A stretch of DNA of 64,000 bases, taken from an uncultured Bacteroidota bacterium (GTDB lineage: Bacteria; Bacteroidota; Bacteroidia; Flavobacteriales; Flavobacteriaceae). The stretch spans positions 1 to 64,000 of the forward strand of contig CABZKA010000001.1 of assembly GCA_902526165.1 (NCBI GenBank). Reading direction: 5' to 3'. Position 1 is the first letter of the stretch. Every line of letters starts with the position of its first letter. The translations under genes and the position numbers were made by a program. Positions 1 to 10,700 of this stretch are shown here, piece after piece. The notes beneath the pieces are model-generated. The model made no database searches. It saw nothing but the letters and a program-made list of their open reading frames with translations, and had not been told where the DNA came from.

Positions 1-225
1 CAACAACTTTAACGTTGTAAGTACCTGCGTCAGGATACTGATATGAGAGTGATTCCCCAATATTTGCACTTACAGGATCAACCCCATCAATTCCAGGGTG
101 AAACTCAAATAAAGTTGCAAAATCAGCACTTGCTGTTACGTTTACTTGCTTTGAAACGTTCGAATCATTTTCAATAGAAACCTGTAAATTTTCAGGGGCC
201 TTGAAAGATACTGTGAGTTGAACGT
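1..225 (-). CDS. Internal fragment of a PKD-domain protein (no start or stop in window)
   Basis: Reverse complement reads ADVQLTVSFKAPENLQVSIENDSNVSKQVNVTASADFATLFEFHPGIDGVDPVSANIGESLSYQYPDAGTYNVKVV, PKD-like (YxYPDAGTYNVKV). Truncated by window edge. Confidence 0.55.
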
Positions 226-330
226 CAGCGGTTGAATGGTATAACCTTGTTATGTTTATCGATAATGGAACCAATGGAGATGGTTCGTCAAACTTTACGA
301 TATATATAGATGATATTACTCAATATTAAT
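208..330 (+). CDS. C-terminal fragment of a PUL-type surface protein
   Basis: Plus-strand frame TSAVEWYNLVMFIDNGTNGDGSSNFTIYIDDITQY* ends shortly before the next gene. The ending resembles C-termini of flavobacterial glycan-binding lipoproteins. Confidence 0.45.
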
Positions 331-344
331 TTAAATTTATAAAA

Positions 345-1256
345 ATGAAAAAATTTAATACACTTTTTAAAATTATAATTGCCTCACTTCTAATGATAGC
401 TTTTACTAGTTGTGAGGTTGATAGCTTTGCCGAAAATGATGAATTTAGTTTTGGAGATATAGTGGCACCCTCAAATGTTCAAGTGACATCTGATATTTCA
501 GGACAAGATTCAGATAATCCATTTGGAGATGGATCTGGAGAGGTTACTTTCACAGTAACTGCTGAAAATGCTATTGCTTATAAGTTCGTTAACGATGGAG
601 TTGAAACCATGAGTAGTAGCGGATCTCTTACTTACACATTTTCACAATTAGGTACTAATACCTATACCATTACTGCAATTGCCGTTGGAAAAGGTGGAAC
701 TACATCAAGTGCAGCGTTAGCTGTTGAAGTACTTGTAACCTATACTCCACCAGCTGAGCTTGTTGCAGCATTGCAGACTGGAAATTGGAGAATAAAAGCT
801 GATGAATGGAGACATATGGGTGTTGGACCATCTGATGCTCCTGAACCGTGGTGGTGGGGTGCAAACCCATACGACAAGGCTTCAACTGGGATGTATGATG
901 ATAGATATACTTTTGCATCTGATGGAACTTTTAGTTTTGATGTTGGCCCTGACGGTCAAATTTTTGGAAAAGCAGATCCAATGGAAGCAGATTTAGGTGG
1001 AGACAGAGGACAAACTAGAAATGGAGATAATGAATATACCAATTATCCCTTTTATAGTTTTGATGAAAAATGGTCGATCTCAGCACCTGGAGGTGTCGAA
1101 ACTATTAATTTTACAGGAATTGGTTTTATGGGATTTTATGTTGGTTCACACGATTATACTATCTTATCTAGATCATCAAATAGAATTATCTTAAGAACAG
1201 TAGGTTCAGGCGGTTTAGGTTGGTTTTGGATAATTACAAATGATCCAGCAGACTAA
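345..1256 (+). CDS. PKD-domain lipoprotein, putative PUL surface glycan-binding protein
   Basis: Lipoprotein signal (MKKFNTLFKIIIASLLMIAFTSC), PKD-like N-terminal domain; colinear with the N-terminal ~300 aa of the downstream GH16 protein. Confidence 0.75.
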   Translation: MKKFNTLFKIIIASLLMIAFTSCEVDSFAENDEFSFGDIVAPSNVQVTSDISGQDSDNPFGDGSGEVTFTVTAENAIAYKFVNDGVETMSSSGSLTYTFSQLGTNTYTITAIAVGKGGTTSSAALAVEVLVTYTPPAELVAALQTGNWRIKADEWRHMGVGPSDAPEPWWWGANPYDKASTGMYDDRYTFASDGTFSFDVGPDGQIFGKADPMEADLGGDRGQTRNGDNEYTNYPFYSFDEKWSISAPGGVETINFTGIGFMGFYVGSHDYTILSRSSNRIILRTVGSGGLGWFWIITNDPAD

Positions 1257-1280
1257 ATAATTGATTTTTAATGCTTAAAT

Positions 1281-1314
1281 AAAGAGTTTGGGTTTTTTCC
1301 CCAAGCTCTTTTTT
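1281..1314 (+). terminator. Rho-independent terminator
   Basis: AAAGAGTTTGGG-TTTTTT-CCCCAAGCTCTTTTTT: GC-containing stem with one wobble followed by a T-run, 25 nt after the stop codon. Confidence 0.7.
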
Positions 1315-1327
1315 ATAAACTTATCCA

Positions 1328-2944
1328 ATGAAAATTTTTTATCAATTGAAAATGTATAATTTTTTATTGTTTTTCTTTTTGTTATTTTCATGTTCAGGTG
1401 AAGAACCCTCGGACGATTCTGGACCAACAGATCCAGAACAAGTCATTCCGACAAACTTAGTCTTAGATATTGAAATAGTTGGATCTAATTCTCAAAACTC
1501 AAATGGTGATGGTTCTGGTCTTGTCAGATTTAAAGCTAGTGCTAACAATGCTGTTAATTATAGTTTTAGATTTGGTACTGGTGACAGTGAAGAAAGTTCA
1601 TCAGGATCTGCTGAATATACATATACTCAAGCTGGAAATCATTCTTATAATATAAATGTTTTAGCATACTCTTCAACCAATGATTTTATTAGTATTTCAG
1701 AAAATATTGAAGTTTATGTAGCTGTGCAATCAGACCCAGATCTTTCAAATGTACTTACTGGTGGAAGTCAAAAATCTTGGAAAGTGAACGCAGCTTATGA
1801 TGCCCACTTTTCAAATGGAGAAAATCAATTTAAATACCCAACTTGGTGGGAGGCATCGGCTTTCTCAAAATCAAATTCTGGGTTTTATGATGACAAGTTT
1901 ATATTTAAATCCGATGGAACATATATTCATGAAACAAACGGGGATGTTTATGGAAAAGCAAATTATCTTAATCAAACATTTGGTAATACGGGTCAGCCTA
2001 TAAATGGCTCCAATGAGATTGAAAAATATAGTTTATCAAACTATCAAACTACATTTTCTGTTGTAAAAGAAAATGATGAAAATAAATTGAGCTTCCAAGA
2101 TAAAGGATTTGTTGGATTTTTTGTTGGTCAGCATGAGTTTACTATTGAATGTTATGATAATAATAATTTATTTGTTAGAGCTGTAGATGATCAAAATAGA
2201 GCTTGGTATATTTGGCTCACAGATCAAGCGGTTTCAACTGTGCCTTCAAAAGATATTTTTACCAATTTAGTATGGCAAGAGGAATTTAACTATAATGGAA
2301 AAATTGATAGTAACAAATGGGTATATGAAATTAGAGATCAGTGGTATAATCAGGAATTACAGGCAACTACTGATAGACTAGATAATGTTATCGTTCAAGA
2401 TGGTAAACTAAGAATCATTGCTAAAAGAGAAAATTATAATGGTAAAAGTTTTACATCAGGAAGAATCAAGTCAAATGGTAAATTTGACTTTACTTATGGT
2501 CGTGTTGATATTAAGGCAAAATTGCCAGGAGAAAAGGGTACTTGGCCAGCTCTTTGGCTTTTGGGCTCAAATTATGATGATATTGATTGGCCCAAGTGTG
2601 GAGAAATTGATATCATGGAGCATGCAGGAAATAGATTAAATAAAATCCAAGGTACTGTACATCATCCTGACAAATATGGCAGTGGTGATGGAGGTGAAAC
2701 AAATGAATATTCAAATGTTTCAACAGATTTCAACATTTACTCAGTAGTGTGGACAGAAAAAGGAGTAACATTTCTCGTAAATGATAAGCCTTTTCACATA
2801 GTAGGAAATTCTTGTGCTTTGCCATTTAATTGGGACTTCTTTTTAATTCTTAATATAGCAATGGGAGGTACTTTTGGTGGTTCAGTTCCTGATAGTTTTG
2901 TATCCGACATTATGGAAGTTGATTATGTCCGAGTTTACCAATAA
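1328..2944 (+). CDS. GH16 family beta-glucanase (laminarinase-like) lipoprotein with N-terminal PKD and accessory domain
   Basis: GH16 catalytic motif GEIDIMEH (ExDxxE), WPALWLLG, lipoprotein signal ending LLFSC; PKD module shared with 345..1256. Confidence 0.9.
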   Translation: MKIFYQLKMYNFLLFFFLLFSCSGEEPSDDSGPTDPEQVIPTNLVLDIEIVGSNSQNSNGDGSGLVRFKASANNAVNYSFRFGTGDSEESSSGSAEYTYTQAGNHSYNINVLAYSSTNDFISISENIEVYVAVQSDPDLSNVLTGGSQKSWKVNAAYDAHFSNGENQFKYPTWWEASAFSKSNSGFYDDKFIFKSDGTYIHETNGDVYGKANYLNQTFGNTGQPINGSNEIEKYSLSNYQTTFSVVKENDENKLSFQDKGFVGFFVGQHEFTIECYDNNNLFVRAVDDQNRAWYIWLTDQAVSTVPSKDIFTNLVWQEEFNYNGKIDSNKWVYEIRDQWYNQELQATTDRLDNVIVQDGKLRIIAKRENYNGKSFTSGRIKSNGKFDFTYGRVDIKAKLPGEKGTWPALWLLGSNYDDIDWPKCGEIDIMEHAGNRLNKIQGTVHHPDKYGSGDGGETNEYSNVSTDFNIYSVVWTEKGVTFLVNDKPFHIVGNSCALPFNWDFFLILNIAMGGTFGGSVPDSFVSDIMEVDYVRVYQ

Positions 2945-2954
2945 ATTTAAAAAA

Positions 2955-4763
2955 ATGAAATACTTAAAAATTTTAATAATAATACTTTTTATAACAAATA
3001 CATCTTGTGATTATGAAAATCCTAATCAAATTGCTGAGAGTGAAATTTCCAACAGAGTCGATGAAATTTTAAATTTGATGACTTTGGAAGAAAAAGTTGG
3101 TCAAATGACACAAATTGATCAGCGTTTTTTAGATACTATTGCGGACCTTTCTACTTATCATATTGGATCATTACTGAGTGGTGGAGGATCCCATCCAGAA
3201 ATAAACGAGCCTCAAGCATGGCTCGATATGTATAATAAGTATCAAAATGAAGCACTGAAATCAAGATTACAAATTCCACTTGTATATGGAATTGATGCTG
3301 TTCACGGACATAATAATGTGTATGGAGCAACCATTTTCCCTCACAACATTGGGTTGGGAGCAACCAATAATCCAGATATTGTTTTTAAGGTTTCTGAAAT
3401 CACATCTAAAGAAGTTGCTGCAACTGGAATTGATTGGACTTTTTCACCTTGCTTATCCTCACCAGAGGACTACAGATGGGGAAGAACTTATGAAGGTTTT
3501 TCCAGTGATCCTGCTTTGGTTGCTAACCTAGGCTCTGCAGCAGTTTCTGGATATCAAAGTGTTGAAAATATGAACGGAAAAAAAGTAATTGCTTGTGCAA
3601 AACATTTTGTAGGAGACGGTAATACTGAATTTGGTACAGGAATGAATGGATTGGTAGATAGAGGAAATACAATTCTTACTATTGAAGAATTAAAAGAAAA
3701 GTTATTGCCAAAGTACCAAGAGGCAATTGATGCAGATGTTCAAACAATTATGGCTTCTTATAATAGTTGGAATGGTGTTAAGTGTCATGGTAGTAAAGAA
3801 TTATTAACAGATATTTTAAAAGATGAAATGGGTTTTCAAGGATTCGTCATTTCGGATTGGGAAGGTATAGATCAAGTTTCAGGAGATTATAAATCTGATA
3901 TTGATGTTGCAATTAATGCAGGTATTGATATGGTAATGGTTTCAGGTGAAAGTCAACCTTATAAAAAGTTTATCAGGCTATTGAAGGAAAATGTTGAAGA
4001 GGGACTTATTCCAATGTCTAGAATAGATGATGCAGTTTCTAGAATATTAAAAGTTAAAATTAGAAATGGATTAATGGATAATCCGCTTGTAAGTAATGAA
4101 AATTTAAATTTAATTGGATCAACAGAACACAGAGCTGTAGGTAGGCAAGCAGTTAGGGAAAGTGTAGTGGTTTTGAAGAATGAAAATATATTTCCATTAT
4201 CAAAAGATCTTGAAACTTTAGTTGTTGCTGGTAAAGGAGCTGATAATCTTGGTATGCAATGTGGGGGTTGGTCTATTGACTGGCAAGGTGGTCAAGGAGA
4301 AATTACGATAGGAACAACAATACTTGATGGAATTAAAAAAACCGTGTCTGAATCTACTGAAATTATTTACAGCGAAGATGGATCAGATATTGTTCCTAAC
4401 TCTGATAATATTGCTGTAGTCGTAATAGGTGAAGACCCATATACAGAATGGTTTGGAGATAAAGAAAATCTAGATTTAAGTGAAGATGATATCAACCTTA
4501 TTAGCGATTTAAAAGAAAATGGTTTTAAGGTTGCCATTCTTTTGATCTCTGGGAGACCATTGAATGTTGCTGATCACATTGATCAATGGGATGCTTTTGC
4601 GGCTATTTGGTTACCTGGAACAGAAGGTGATGGTGTATCAGATATTTTATTCGGCGACTTTAGTTCAACAGGAAGGTTGTCTTTTCCTTGGCCAATAAAT
4701 ACTGAGGAGGGGTCTAATGCTGATAAAGATAATCTGCTTTTTGAAATAGGTTACGGATTATAA
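2955..4763 (+). CDS. bglX: GH3 beta-glucosidase lipoprotein
   Basis: GH3 motifs KHFVGDG and GFVISDWEGI. Start moved from the track's 2874 to ATG 2955, giving lipoprotein signal MKYLKILIIILFITNTSC just after the GH16 stop. Confidence 0.88.
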   Translation: MKYLKILIIILFITNTSCDYENPNQIAESEISNRVDEILNLMTLEEKVGQMTQIDQRFLDTIADLSTYHIGSLLSGGGSHPEINEPQAWLDMYNKYQNEALKSRLQIPLVYGIDAVHGHNNVYGATIFPHNIGLGATNNPDIVFKVSEITSKEVAATGIDWTFSPCLSSPEDYRWGRTYEGFSSDPALVANLGSAAVSGYQSVENMNGKKVIACAKHFVGDGNTEFGTGMNGLVDRGNTILTIEELKEKLLPKYQEAIDADVQTIMASYNSWNGVKCHGSKELLTDILKDEMGFQGFVISDWEGIDQVSGDYKSDIDVAINAGIDMVMVSGESQPYKKFIRLLKENVEEGLIPMSRIDDAVSRILKVKIRNGLMDNPLVSNENLNLIGSTEHRAVGRQAVRESVVVLKNENIFPLSKDLETLVVAGKGADNLGMQCGGWSIDWQGGQGEITIGTTILDGIKKTVSESTEIIYSEDGSDIVPNSDNIAVVVIGEDPYTEWFGDKENLDLSEDDINLISDLKENGFKVAILLISGRPLNVADHIDQWDAFAAIWLPGTEGDGVSDILFGDFSSTGRLSFPWPINTEEGSNADKDNLLFEIGYGL

Positions 4764-4787
4764 TAAAAACGTAATTTTACTCAAAAG

Positions 4788-5279
4788 TTGACTTTGAGAT
4801 ATCTAGTTATTTCCTTGACTCTATTCTTGTTCGCATGTAAAGACGAAACAAAGACTAATAATATTTCTCAAGTTAATAGTGAAATAGCATTCAAGTCTTT
4901 TTTTGATCAAGCTATTATTCCTGAAATATTACAGTTAGATAGTTTGTACAATTCAGAGTTTGAAAAGTGGACGGAGTTTATAAGCTTTTCTGTAATACTA
5001 AATGATATGTCAGAGGATGATAAAAATCATAGGATCATGATCTCTTCCTTATCAAATAAATTAGATAATATTGAAATAGATAAAATACCAGATCCTTTTA
5101 ATACACCACCCATTATTGGAAGAACTAAAGTTTTAAAGACATTTGTTGAAAAAATTTCTCTCACTAGTGAATCAGAGTTTTCCACAGAAAAGTATAATGA
5201 TGATATTAAGAAAATAATAGTTTCATTTAATGCACTTGTCTACCAGTTAAATGCAAGAGTAAAAGAAATTAATTTTTGA
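4788..5279 (+). CDS. Small hypothetical lipoprotein (163 aa, TTG start)
   Basis: Signal [15 protein letters not shown]; no recognised domain; 3' end overlaps metG convergently. Confidence 0.6.
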   Translation: MTLRYLVISLTLFLFACKDETKTNNISQVNSEIAFKSFFDQAIIPEILQLDSLYNSEFEKWTEFISFSVILNDMSEDDKNHRIMISSLSNKLDNIEIDKIPDPFNTPPIIGRTKVLKTFVEKISLTSESEFSTEKYNDDIKKIIVSFNALVYQLNARVKEINF

Positions 5280-6963
5280 TGTTTAAATTAAGTTTGTTCA
5301 ACTGATTTTGAATTTCATCATCTTCAATTTTCCTAAATATCAAATTTGATTTTTTTATTTTATTTCCAGGCTCAATAATTTTTTTTTCTGAACTTAATTT
5401 TGTCCAAGGAATCAGTTTTATATTAAAAATTTCTCTTATTTTTTTTGCTGAGTTGGGAATAAAAGGTTCTGATAGAATAGAAAGTAAGGCACAGGTCTCC
5501 AGTGAAATATAAAGTATTTGTTCTACTTTACTGATATTATTTTCTTTATAAAGTTTCCAAGGTTCTTTCTCTGCCAAGTATTTATTACCTGTTCTTGCAA
5601 GGTCAATCAATTGATTTACAGAGTCTCTAAACTTAAATTTATCTAAAGAATTAGATATTGATGATACATAATTGTATATTTTCAGTAATTGATCAGAATC
5701 AATTTTTTCATATTCCGGTACCACATTATCAAAATATTTTTCTGTTAATACAAAAACCCTATTAATATAATTTCCAAGAATAGCCACTAATTCATTGTTA
5801 TTTCTACTCTGAAAATCTTTCCAAGTGAAATCATTGTCTTTGTTTTCTGGACAATTTACTGTTAGAGTATACCTTAATGAGTCTTGCATGTTTTCAAAAT
5901 CTTGTAAATATTCATGAAGCCATATAGCCCAATTTTTAGAAGTTGAAATTTTTTCCCCCTCTAGATTTAAAAACTCGTTAGCAGGAACATTGTCTGGTAA
6001 TATGAATTCACCGTGTGCTTTTAATATTGATGGAAAAATAATACAATGAAAAACAATATTATCTTTTCCAATAAAATGTATTAGTCTTGTATCAGGTTTT
6101 TTCCAATAATCCTCCCAGTTTTTATTGTTTCTTTTTGCCCATTCCTTGGTAGAGGAAATATATCCAATGGGAGCATCAAACCATACATACATAACCTTGC
6201 CTTTCGCATCATCTCTAGGTATTGGGATTCCCCAATCTAGATCTCTAGAAATTGCTCTCGACTCAAGACCTTGACCTATCCATGATTTTACTTGACCGTA
6301 AACGTTGGATTTCCATAAATCCTTTTTTCCTTTTAATATCCATTCAGTCAAAAATTGCTCATAATTTCCTAATGGTAAATACCAATGCTTTGTTTCTTTT
6401 AGTATCGGTTTCGAACCACTTAGTCTAGATTTGGGATTGATCAAGTCATTAGGACTTAATGACGCTCCACAATTCTCACATTGGTCCCCATAAGCGTGTT
6501 TATGGCCACATTTTGGACATTCACCCACAACATATCTATCTGCAAGAAATTGATTTTCATTTTCATCGTAAAGTTGTTTAGTGGTTTTGATTTCAAATAG
6601 TCCTTTTTTATCCAATTTTTTAAAAAAATCTTTTGATGTTTCATGATGAATACTATCAGAGGTTCTTGCATAATTATCAAAAGAAATTCCAAAACTTTCA
6701 AATGTTTCCTTGATAAGATTGTGGTATTTATCGATTACTGATTTAATAGAATTTCCCTCTTGCTTAGCTTTAATAGAAATTGCTACTCCATGTTCATCAC
6801 TACCACATATAAAAGCAACATCATTCTCACAAAGACGTTTATATCTGGCGTAAATATCTGCAGGTAAATAGGCACCTGCTAAATGACCTATATGAATTGG
6901 CCCATTGGTATAGGGAAGAGCAGAGGTTATTGTGAACCTTTGATTTTTTTCCATCTCTTTCAA
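5269..6963 (-). CDS. metG: Methionyl-tRNA synthetase, short form
   Basis: HIGH motif ([11 protein letters not shown]), zinc cysteines [23 protein letters not shown] variant KISTS. 564 aa, without a C-terminal tRNA-binding/dimerisation domain. Confidence 0.93.
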   Translation of the reverse strand: MKEMEKNQRFTITSALPYTNGPIHIGHLAGAYLPADIYARYKRLCENDVAFICGSDEHGVAISIKAKQEGNSIKSVIDKYHNLIKETFESFGISFDNYARTSDSIHHETSKDFFKKLDKKGLFEIKTTKQLYDENENQFLADRYVVGECPKCGHKHAYGDQCENCGASLSPNDLINPKSRLSGSKPILKETKHWYLPLGNYEQFLTEWILKGKKDLWKSNVYGQVKSWIGQGLESRAISRDLDWGIPIPRDDAKGKVMYVWFDAPIGYISSTKEWAKRNNKNWEDYWKKPDTRLIHFIGKDNIVFHCIIFPSILKAHGEFILPDNVPANEFLNLEGEKISTSKNWAIWLHEYLQDFENMQDSLRYTLTVNCPENKDNDFTWKDFQSRNNNELVAILGNYINRVFVLTEKYFDNVVPEYEKIDSDQLLKIYNYVSSISNSLDKFKFRDSVNQLIDLARTGNKYLAEKEPWKLYKENNISKVEQILYISLETCALLSILSEPFIPNSAKKIREIFNIKLIPWTKLSSEKKIIEPGNKIKKSNLIFRKIEDDEIQNQLNKLNLNIKN

Positions 6964-7045
6964 AAATAATCAATTTAATAATGATGTATTGTTTTTATTA
7001 ATGTGTTATTTTTACAATAAGTTGTGATATTTAAAACATTGTATT

Positions 7046-7705
7046 TTGAAAACCATTTCTAGTGCTGTTAATGAATATATAAAGTCGAAACCTTTTTTAA
7101 GTTCTGCTCTTTCAGAGGGTATAATAAATTTAACGTCATTATCAAGAAATATTAAGCCTGAAATTGAAGAAATATTAAGAAAAAATATAAATCATGGGGC
7201 TATTGTTATGGCCCTTAATAGACTTTCTTTAAATCTTGAATTTCAGCATACTCAGAAAATTGTAAGAGTAATTAAAAACATAGGAGATATCACCGTTAGA
7301 TCAAATTTGACGGATTATAATTTTAAAGTGTCAGAGACTATATTGAATAATCAATCAGATATTTTAAAAAAACTCAATAACACTAACACTAGTTTTTATT
7401 CTTCATCAAGAGGTGTTGATGAATGTAATATTGTTGTGAGTGGTAACCTTACAAGTTTGATTGACGAAAACTTTGGAGAAGAATTACTAATAAAGAGGAC
7501 AGAAAAATTATCGGCTATATCTTTTAAGTTACCTTCAGAAAATGTTTCTGTGCCAGGAATTTATTATTATGTTTTTCAAAAATTATCTTGGGATGGAATA
7601 AATATCTCTCAAGTAATTTCAACATCTAACGAATTCACAATTTTAGTTTCTGAAGATGAGGTTGATAATGCATTTTCAGTAATAAATAAATTAAAAAATA
7701 TTTAA
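7046..7705 (+). CDS. ACT-domain-like protein (aspartate-kinase regulatory-like)
   Basis: 219 aa, TTG start; C-terminal SAISFKLPSENVSVPGIYYYVFQKLSWDGINISQVISTSNEFTILVSEDEVDNAFSVI resembles ACT repeats. Confidence 0.6.
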   Translation: MKTISSAVNEYIKSKPFLSSALSEGIINLTSLSRNIKPEIEEILRKNINHGAIVMALNRLSLNLEFQHTQKIVRVIKNIGDITVRSNLTDYNFKVSETILNNQSDILKKLNNTNTSFYSSSRGVDECNIVVSGNLTSLIDENFGEELLIKRTEKLSAISFKLPSENVSVPGIYYYVFQKLSWDGINISQVISTSNEFTILVSEDEVDNAFSVINKLKNI

Positions 7706-10700
7706 GTTTATTAATCCTTCATCAACTGAGCTTATATTTTCAAACACAACATATAATTTATTTTTTTCTTTCAGTTTACAGTTTGGAGTTTGATTAATTA
7801 TTTTTAAAACCTTTACAAAAGTTGTAGAATTAAAATATTCATGATTTTTATCAGAAATAAAATAACATATCATTTTTTTATTTTTTAAAACAATTTTTTC
7901 AAATCCAATTTTACGAGCGATCCACTTTAATTTTATACTATTGATTAAGTTTTTTGATTCCTTTGGAATCTTACCAAATCTATCTATAATTCTTTTTGTG
8001 AAACTATGCAGTTCCTTTTCATTTTCAATTTTTGATAGTTCCTTATACAATGATAATCTTTCATCAATTTGTGGGACATATGAATTTGGAAACAATATTT
8101 CTTGATCTGTATCTATTATAACTTCCTTATTATTACTGAAATCTTTACCTTTTGTTTGAAAAACTTTTTTGAACTCGTCTGATTTCAACTCTTCAACAGC
8201 TTCATTTAAAATTTTTTGGTACGTATCAAATCCAATATCATTTATAAAACCACTTTGTTCCCCACCCAATAAATTTCCTGCTCCTCTGATTTCTAAATCT
8301 TTCATGGCAATGTTAAATCCTGCGCCTAAATGATTAAATTGGCTTATAGCATTTATTCTTTTTTTTGCTTCAATTGTTAAAGATCCTGATTCAGGAGTAA
8401 TAAAATAACAGTAAGCATTTTTATTACTTCTACCTACCCTTCCTCTCATTTGATGCAAGTCACTCAACCCAAAATTTTGTGCATTATTAATAAAAATTGT
8501 ATTTGCATTTGGAACATCTAAACCACTTTCAATTATGGTTGTGGAAACTAAAATATCGAATTCATTATTTATAAATTCAAGCATTATTTTTTCTAGTTGA
8601 TTTCCACCAATTTTACTGTGAGCTATTTTAATAATTGCTTCAGGAATAAGTACTTTTAATAACTCACCAAAATCAAGAATATTTTCAATTTTATTGTGAA
8701 CAAAGAATATTTGTCCGCCTCTTTCAAGTTCGTACAAAACTGCATCACGTATTATCTTTTTATCAAAGCGAATAATTTCAGTTTGAATTGGTACTCTGTT
8801 TAATGGAGGTGTATTAATTATTGACAAGTCTCTAGCAGACATAAGACTATATTGAAGTGTTCTTGGGATTGGGGTTGCTGTTAATGTTAAAACATCTATA
8901 TTTTCTTTCATTGACCTGATCCTTTCTTTTACATTAACACCAAATTTTTGTTCTTCGTCAACAACTAACAATCCAAGATTATCATACAATACTTTTTCAT
9001 TAACTAATTGGTGAGTGCCAACAATTAAGTCCAATTTACCTGATTTTAATTTGTCCAGTATAATATTTTTATCAGAATTAGTCCTAAATCTATTTAGATA
9101 GTCAAATGAAATCGGAAAATTTTCAAAACGTTTTTTAAATGTTTTATAGTGTTGAAAAGCTAGTATAGTTGTTGGTACTAGGAAGGCTACCTGCCTTCCA
9201 TTGTCAATGGCTTTAAATGCTGCTCTTATTGCAATTTCAGTTTTACCAAAACCAACATCTCCACAAACTAAACGATCCATTGGATTTTCAGACTCCATAT
9301 CCATCTTAACTTGTTTGTTCGCTTTTATTTGATCTTCAGTTTCAACAAATAAAAAAGACGCTTCTAACTCATTTTGAAGCCAACTATCTTTTTTGTATTT
9401 AAAACCTTTAGAAATTTTTCTTTTAGCATAAGTTTTAATAAGATCAAAAGCAAGCTCCTTAATTTTTGTTTTTGCTTTATTCTTTATCCTGTCCCATGCA
9501 CCCGAACCTAATTTATATATTCTTGGTTTTGTCCCATCCTTACTATTATATTTTGATATTTTATGAAAGAGGTGGATACTGAGATAGATTACATCACCTT
9601 CACCATATGAAAGTTTAATTGCTTCTTGTTTTCTACCATTATTTTCAATTTTTGTGAGACCTTTATATATTCCAATTCCATGATCTATATGTGTCACATA
9701 ATCATCAATTTTCAATTTGTTAATCTCATCAACATTAACTCTTTTAATTTTAGAGTAAACTTTTGAAATTTTATACTTATGAAACCTATTGAATATTTGA
9801 TGATCTGAAAAAAATACCTTTTTTTCATCGTGATCAATAAATCCTTCGAATAAGGATTTTTTTATTAGTTTAAATTCATACTTTTTAATGTGTTTTGAAA
9901 GAAGTTGCTGAAGTCTATCTTTTTGACTTTCATTTGTATAATACAAGTTGATTTTATAACCTTTAGCCCACATCTCATTCAGACTTTCATTAAGCATATC
10001 AATTCTTTTATTGAATGCAGGCTGTGGACTTGTTTTGAAAATTAAATCAACTTTACTCTCATATTCTGATATAAGTATTTTATGATAATTTTTAATTGAA
10101 TTTTTAAATTCATATTCATTTAAACTGTAGTCTTCAGTTCCATTATTTTTTGATATTTCCTTTAGAACAGCGTTAATATCATCTATTATTAATATGGAGT
10201 CTTTATTTATTAGATTAAAAAAACCTTCATTTCCATTACTTAAAATATTGGGAGTAATTTTTATTGAATTCAAATTTTTTATTGAAAGCTGAGTATTGAT
10301 ATTGAATTCTCGGATACTTTCAATCAAATCATCATCAAATTCAATTCTTATTGGATTTGTATTGGAAAAAGAAAATATATCAAGGATATTCCCTCTGGAT
10401 GAGAATTCACCTGGCTCATGGACAAAATCTCTTTTTATAAAATTAAGCTCAAATAAATCCTCAATAAACTTTGTTAAATTAAGTTTCAATCCTTTTTTTA
10501 TGTTGATGGTTTTCTTTGAAAGATTTTTCTGACATGGTACTTTTTCTATTATTGAATCAGTGGATAAAACATAAACTTGGTTTTTATTTTGATTTATTTC
10601 GTTTAGTATTTTAGTACGGCTGAGGATATTACTTTTATCTTCTATTTTGTTTGAACTTTTTCTAAATCTAGATGGAAAATAATTAAGATCCTTATCAACT

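Noticed and set aside
700-918. Antisense and alternate-frame ORFs in the track (700..918-, 802..996+, 997..1194+, 3151..3363-, 25163..25567-, 57356..57823- and similar)
   Set aside because: They lie inside strongly supported genes in other frames, have low-complexity translations and show no domain signal.
2874-2954. N-terminal extension of the GH3 ORF (MVVQFLIVLYPTLWKLIMSEFTNKFKK)
   Set aside because: Out-of-frame reading of the GH16 end; the lipoprotein signal starting at 2955 is the credible start.
9182-9200. GGAAGGC-TACCT-GCCTTCC hairpin in mfd
   Set aside because: Short 7-bp stem inside a conserved coding region; plausible by chance.
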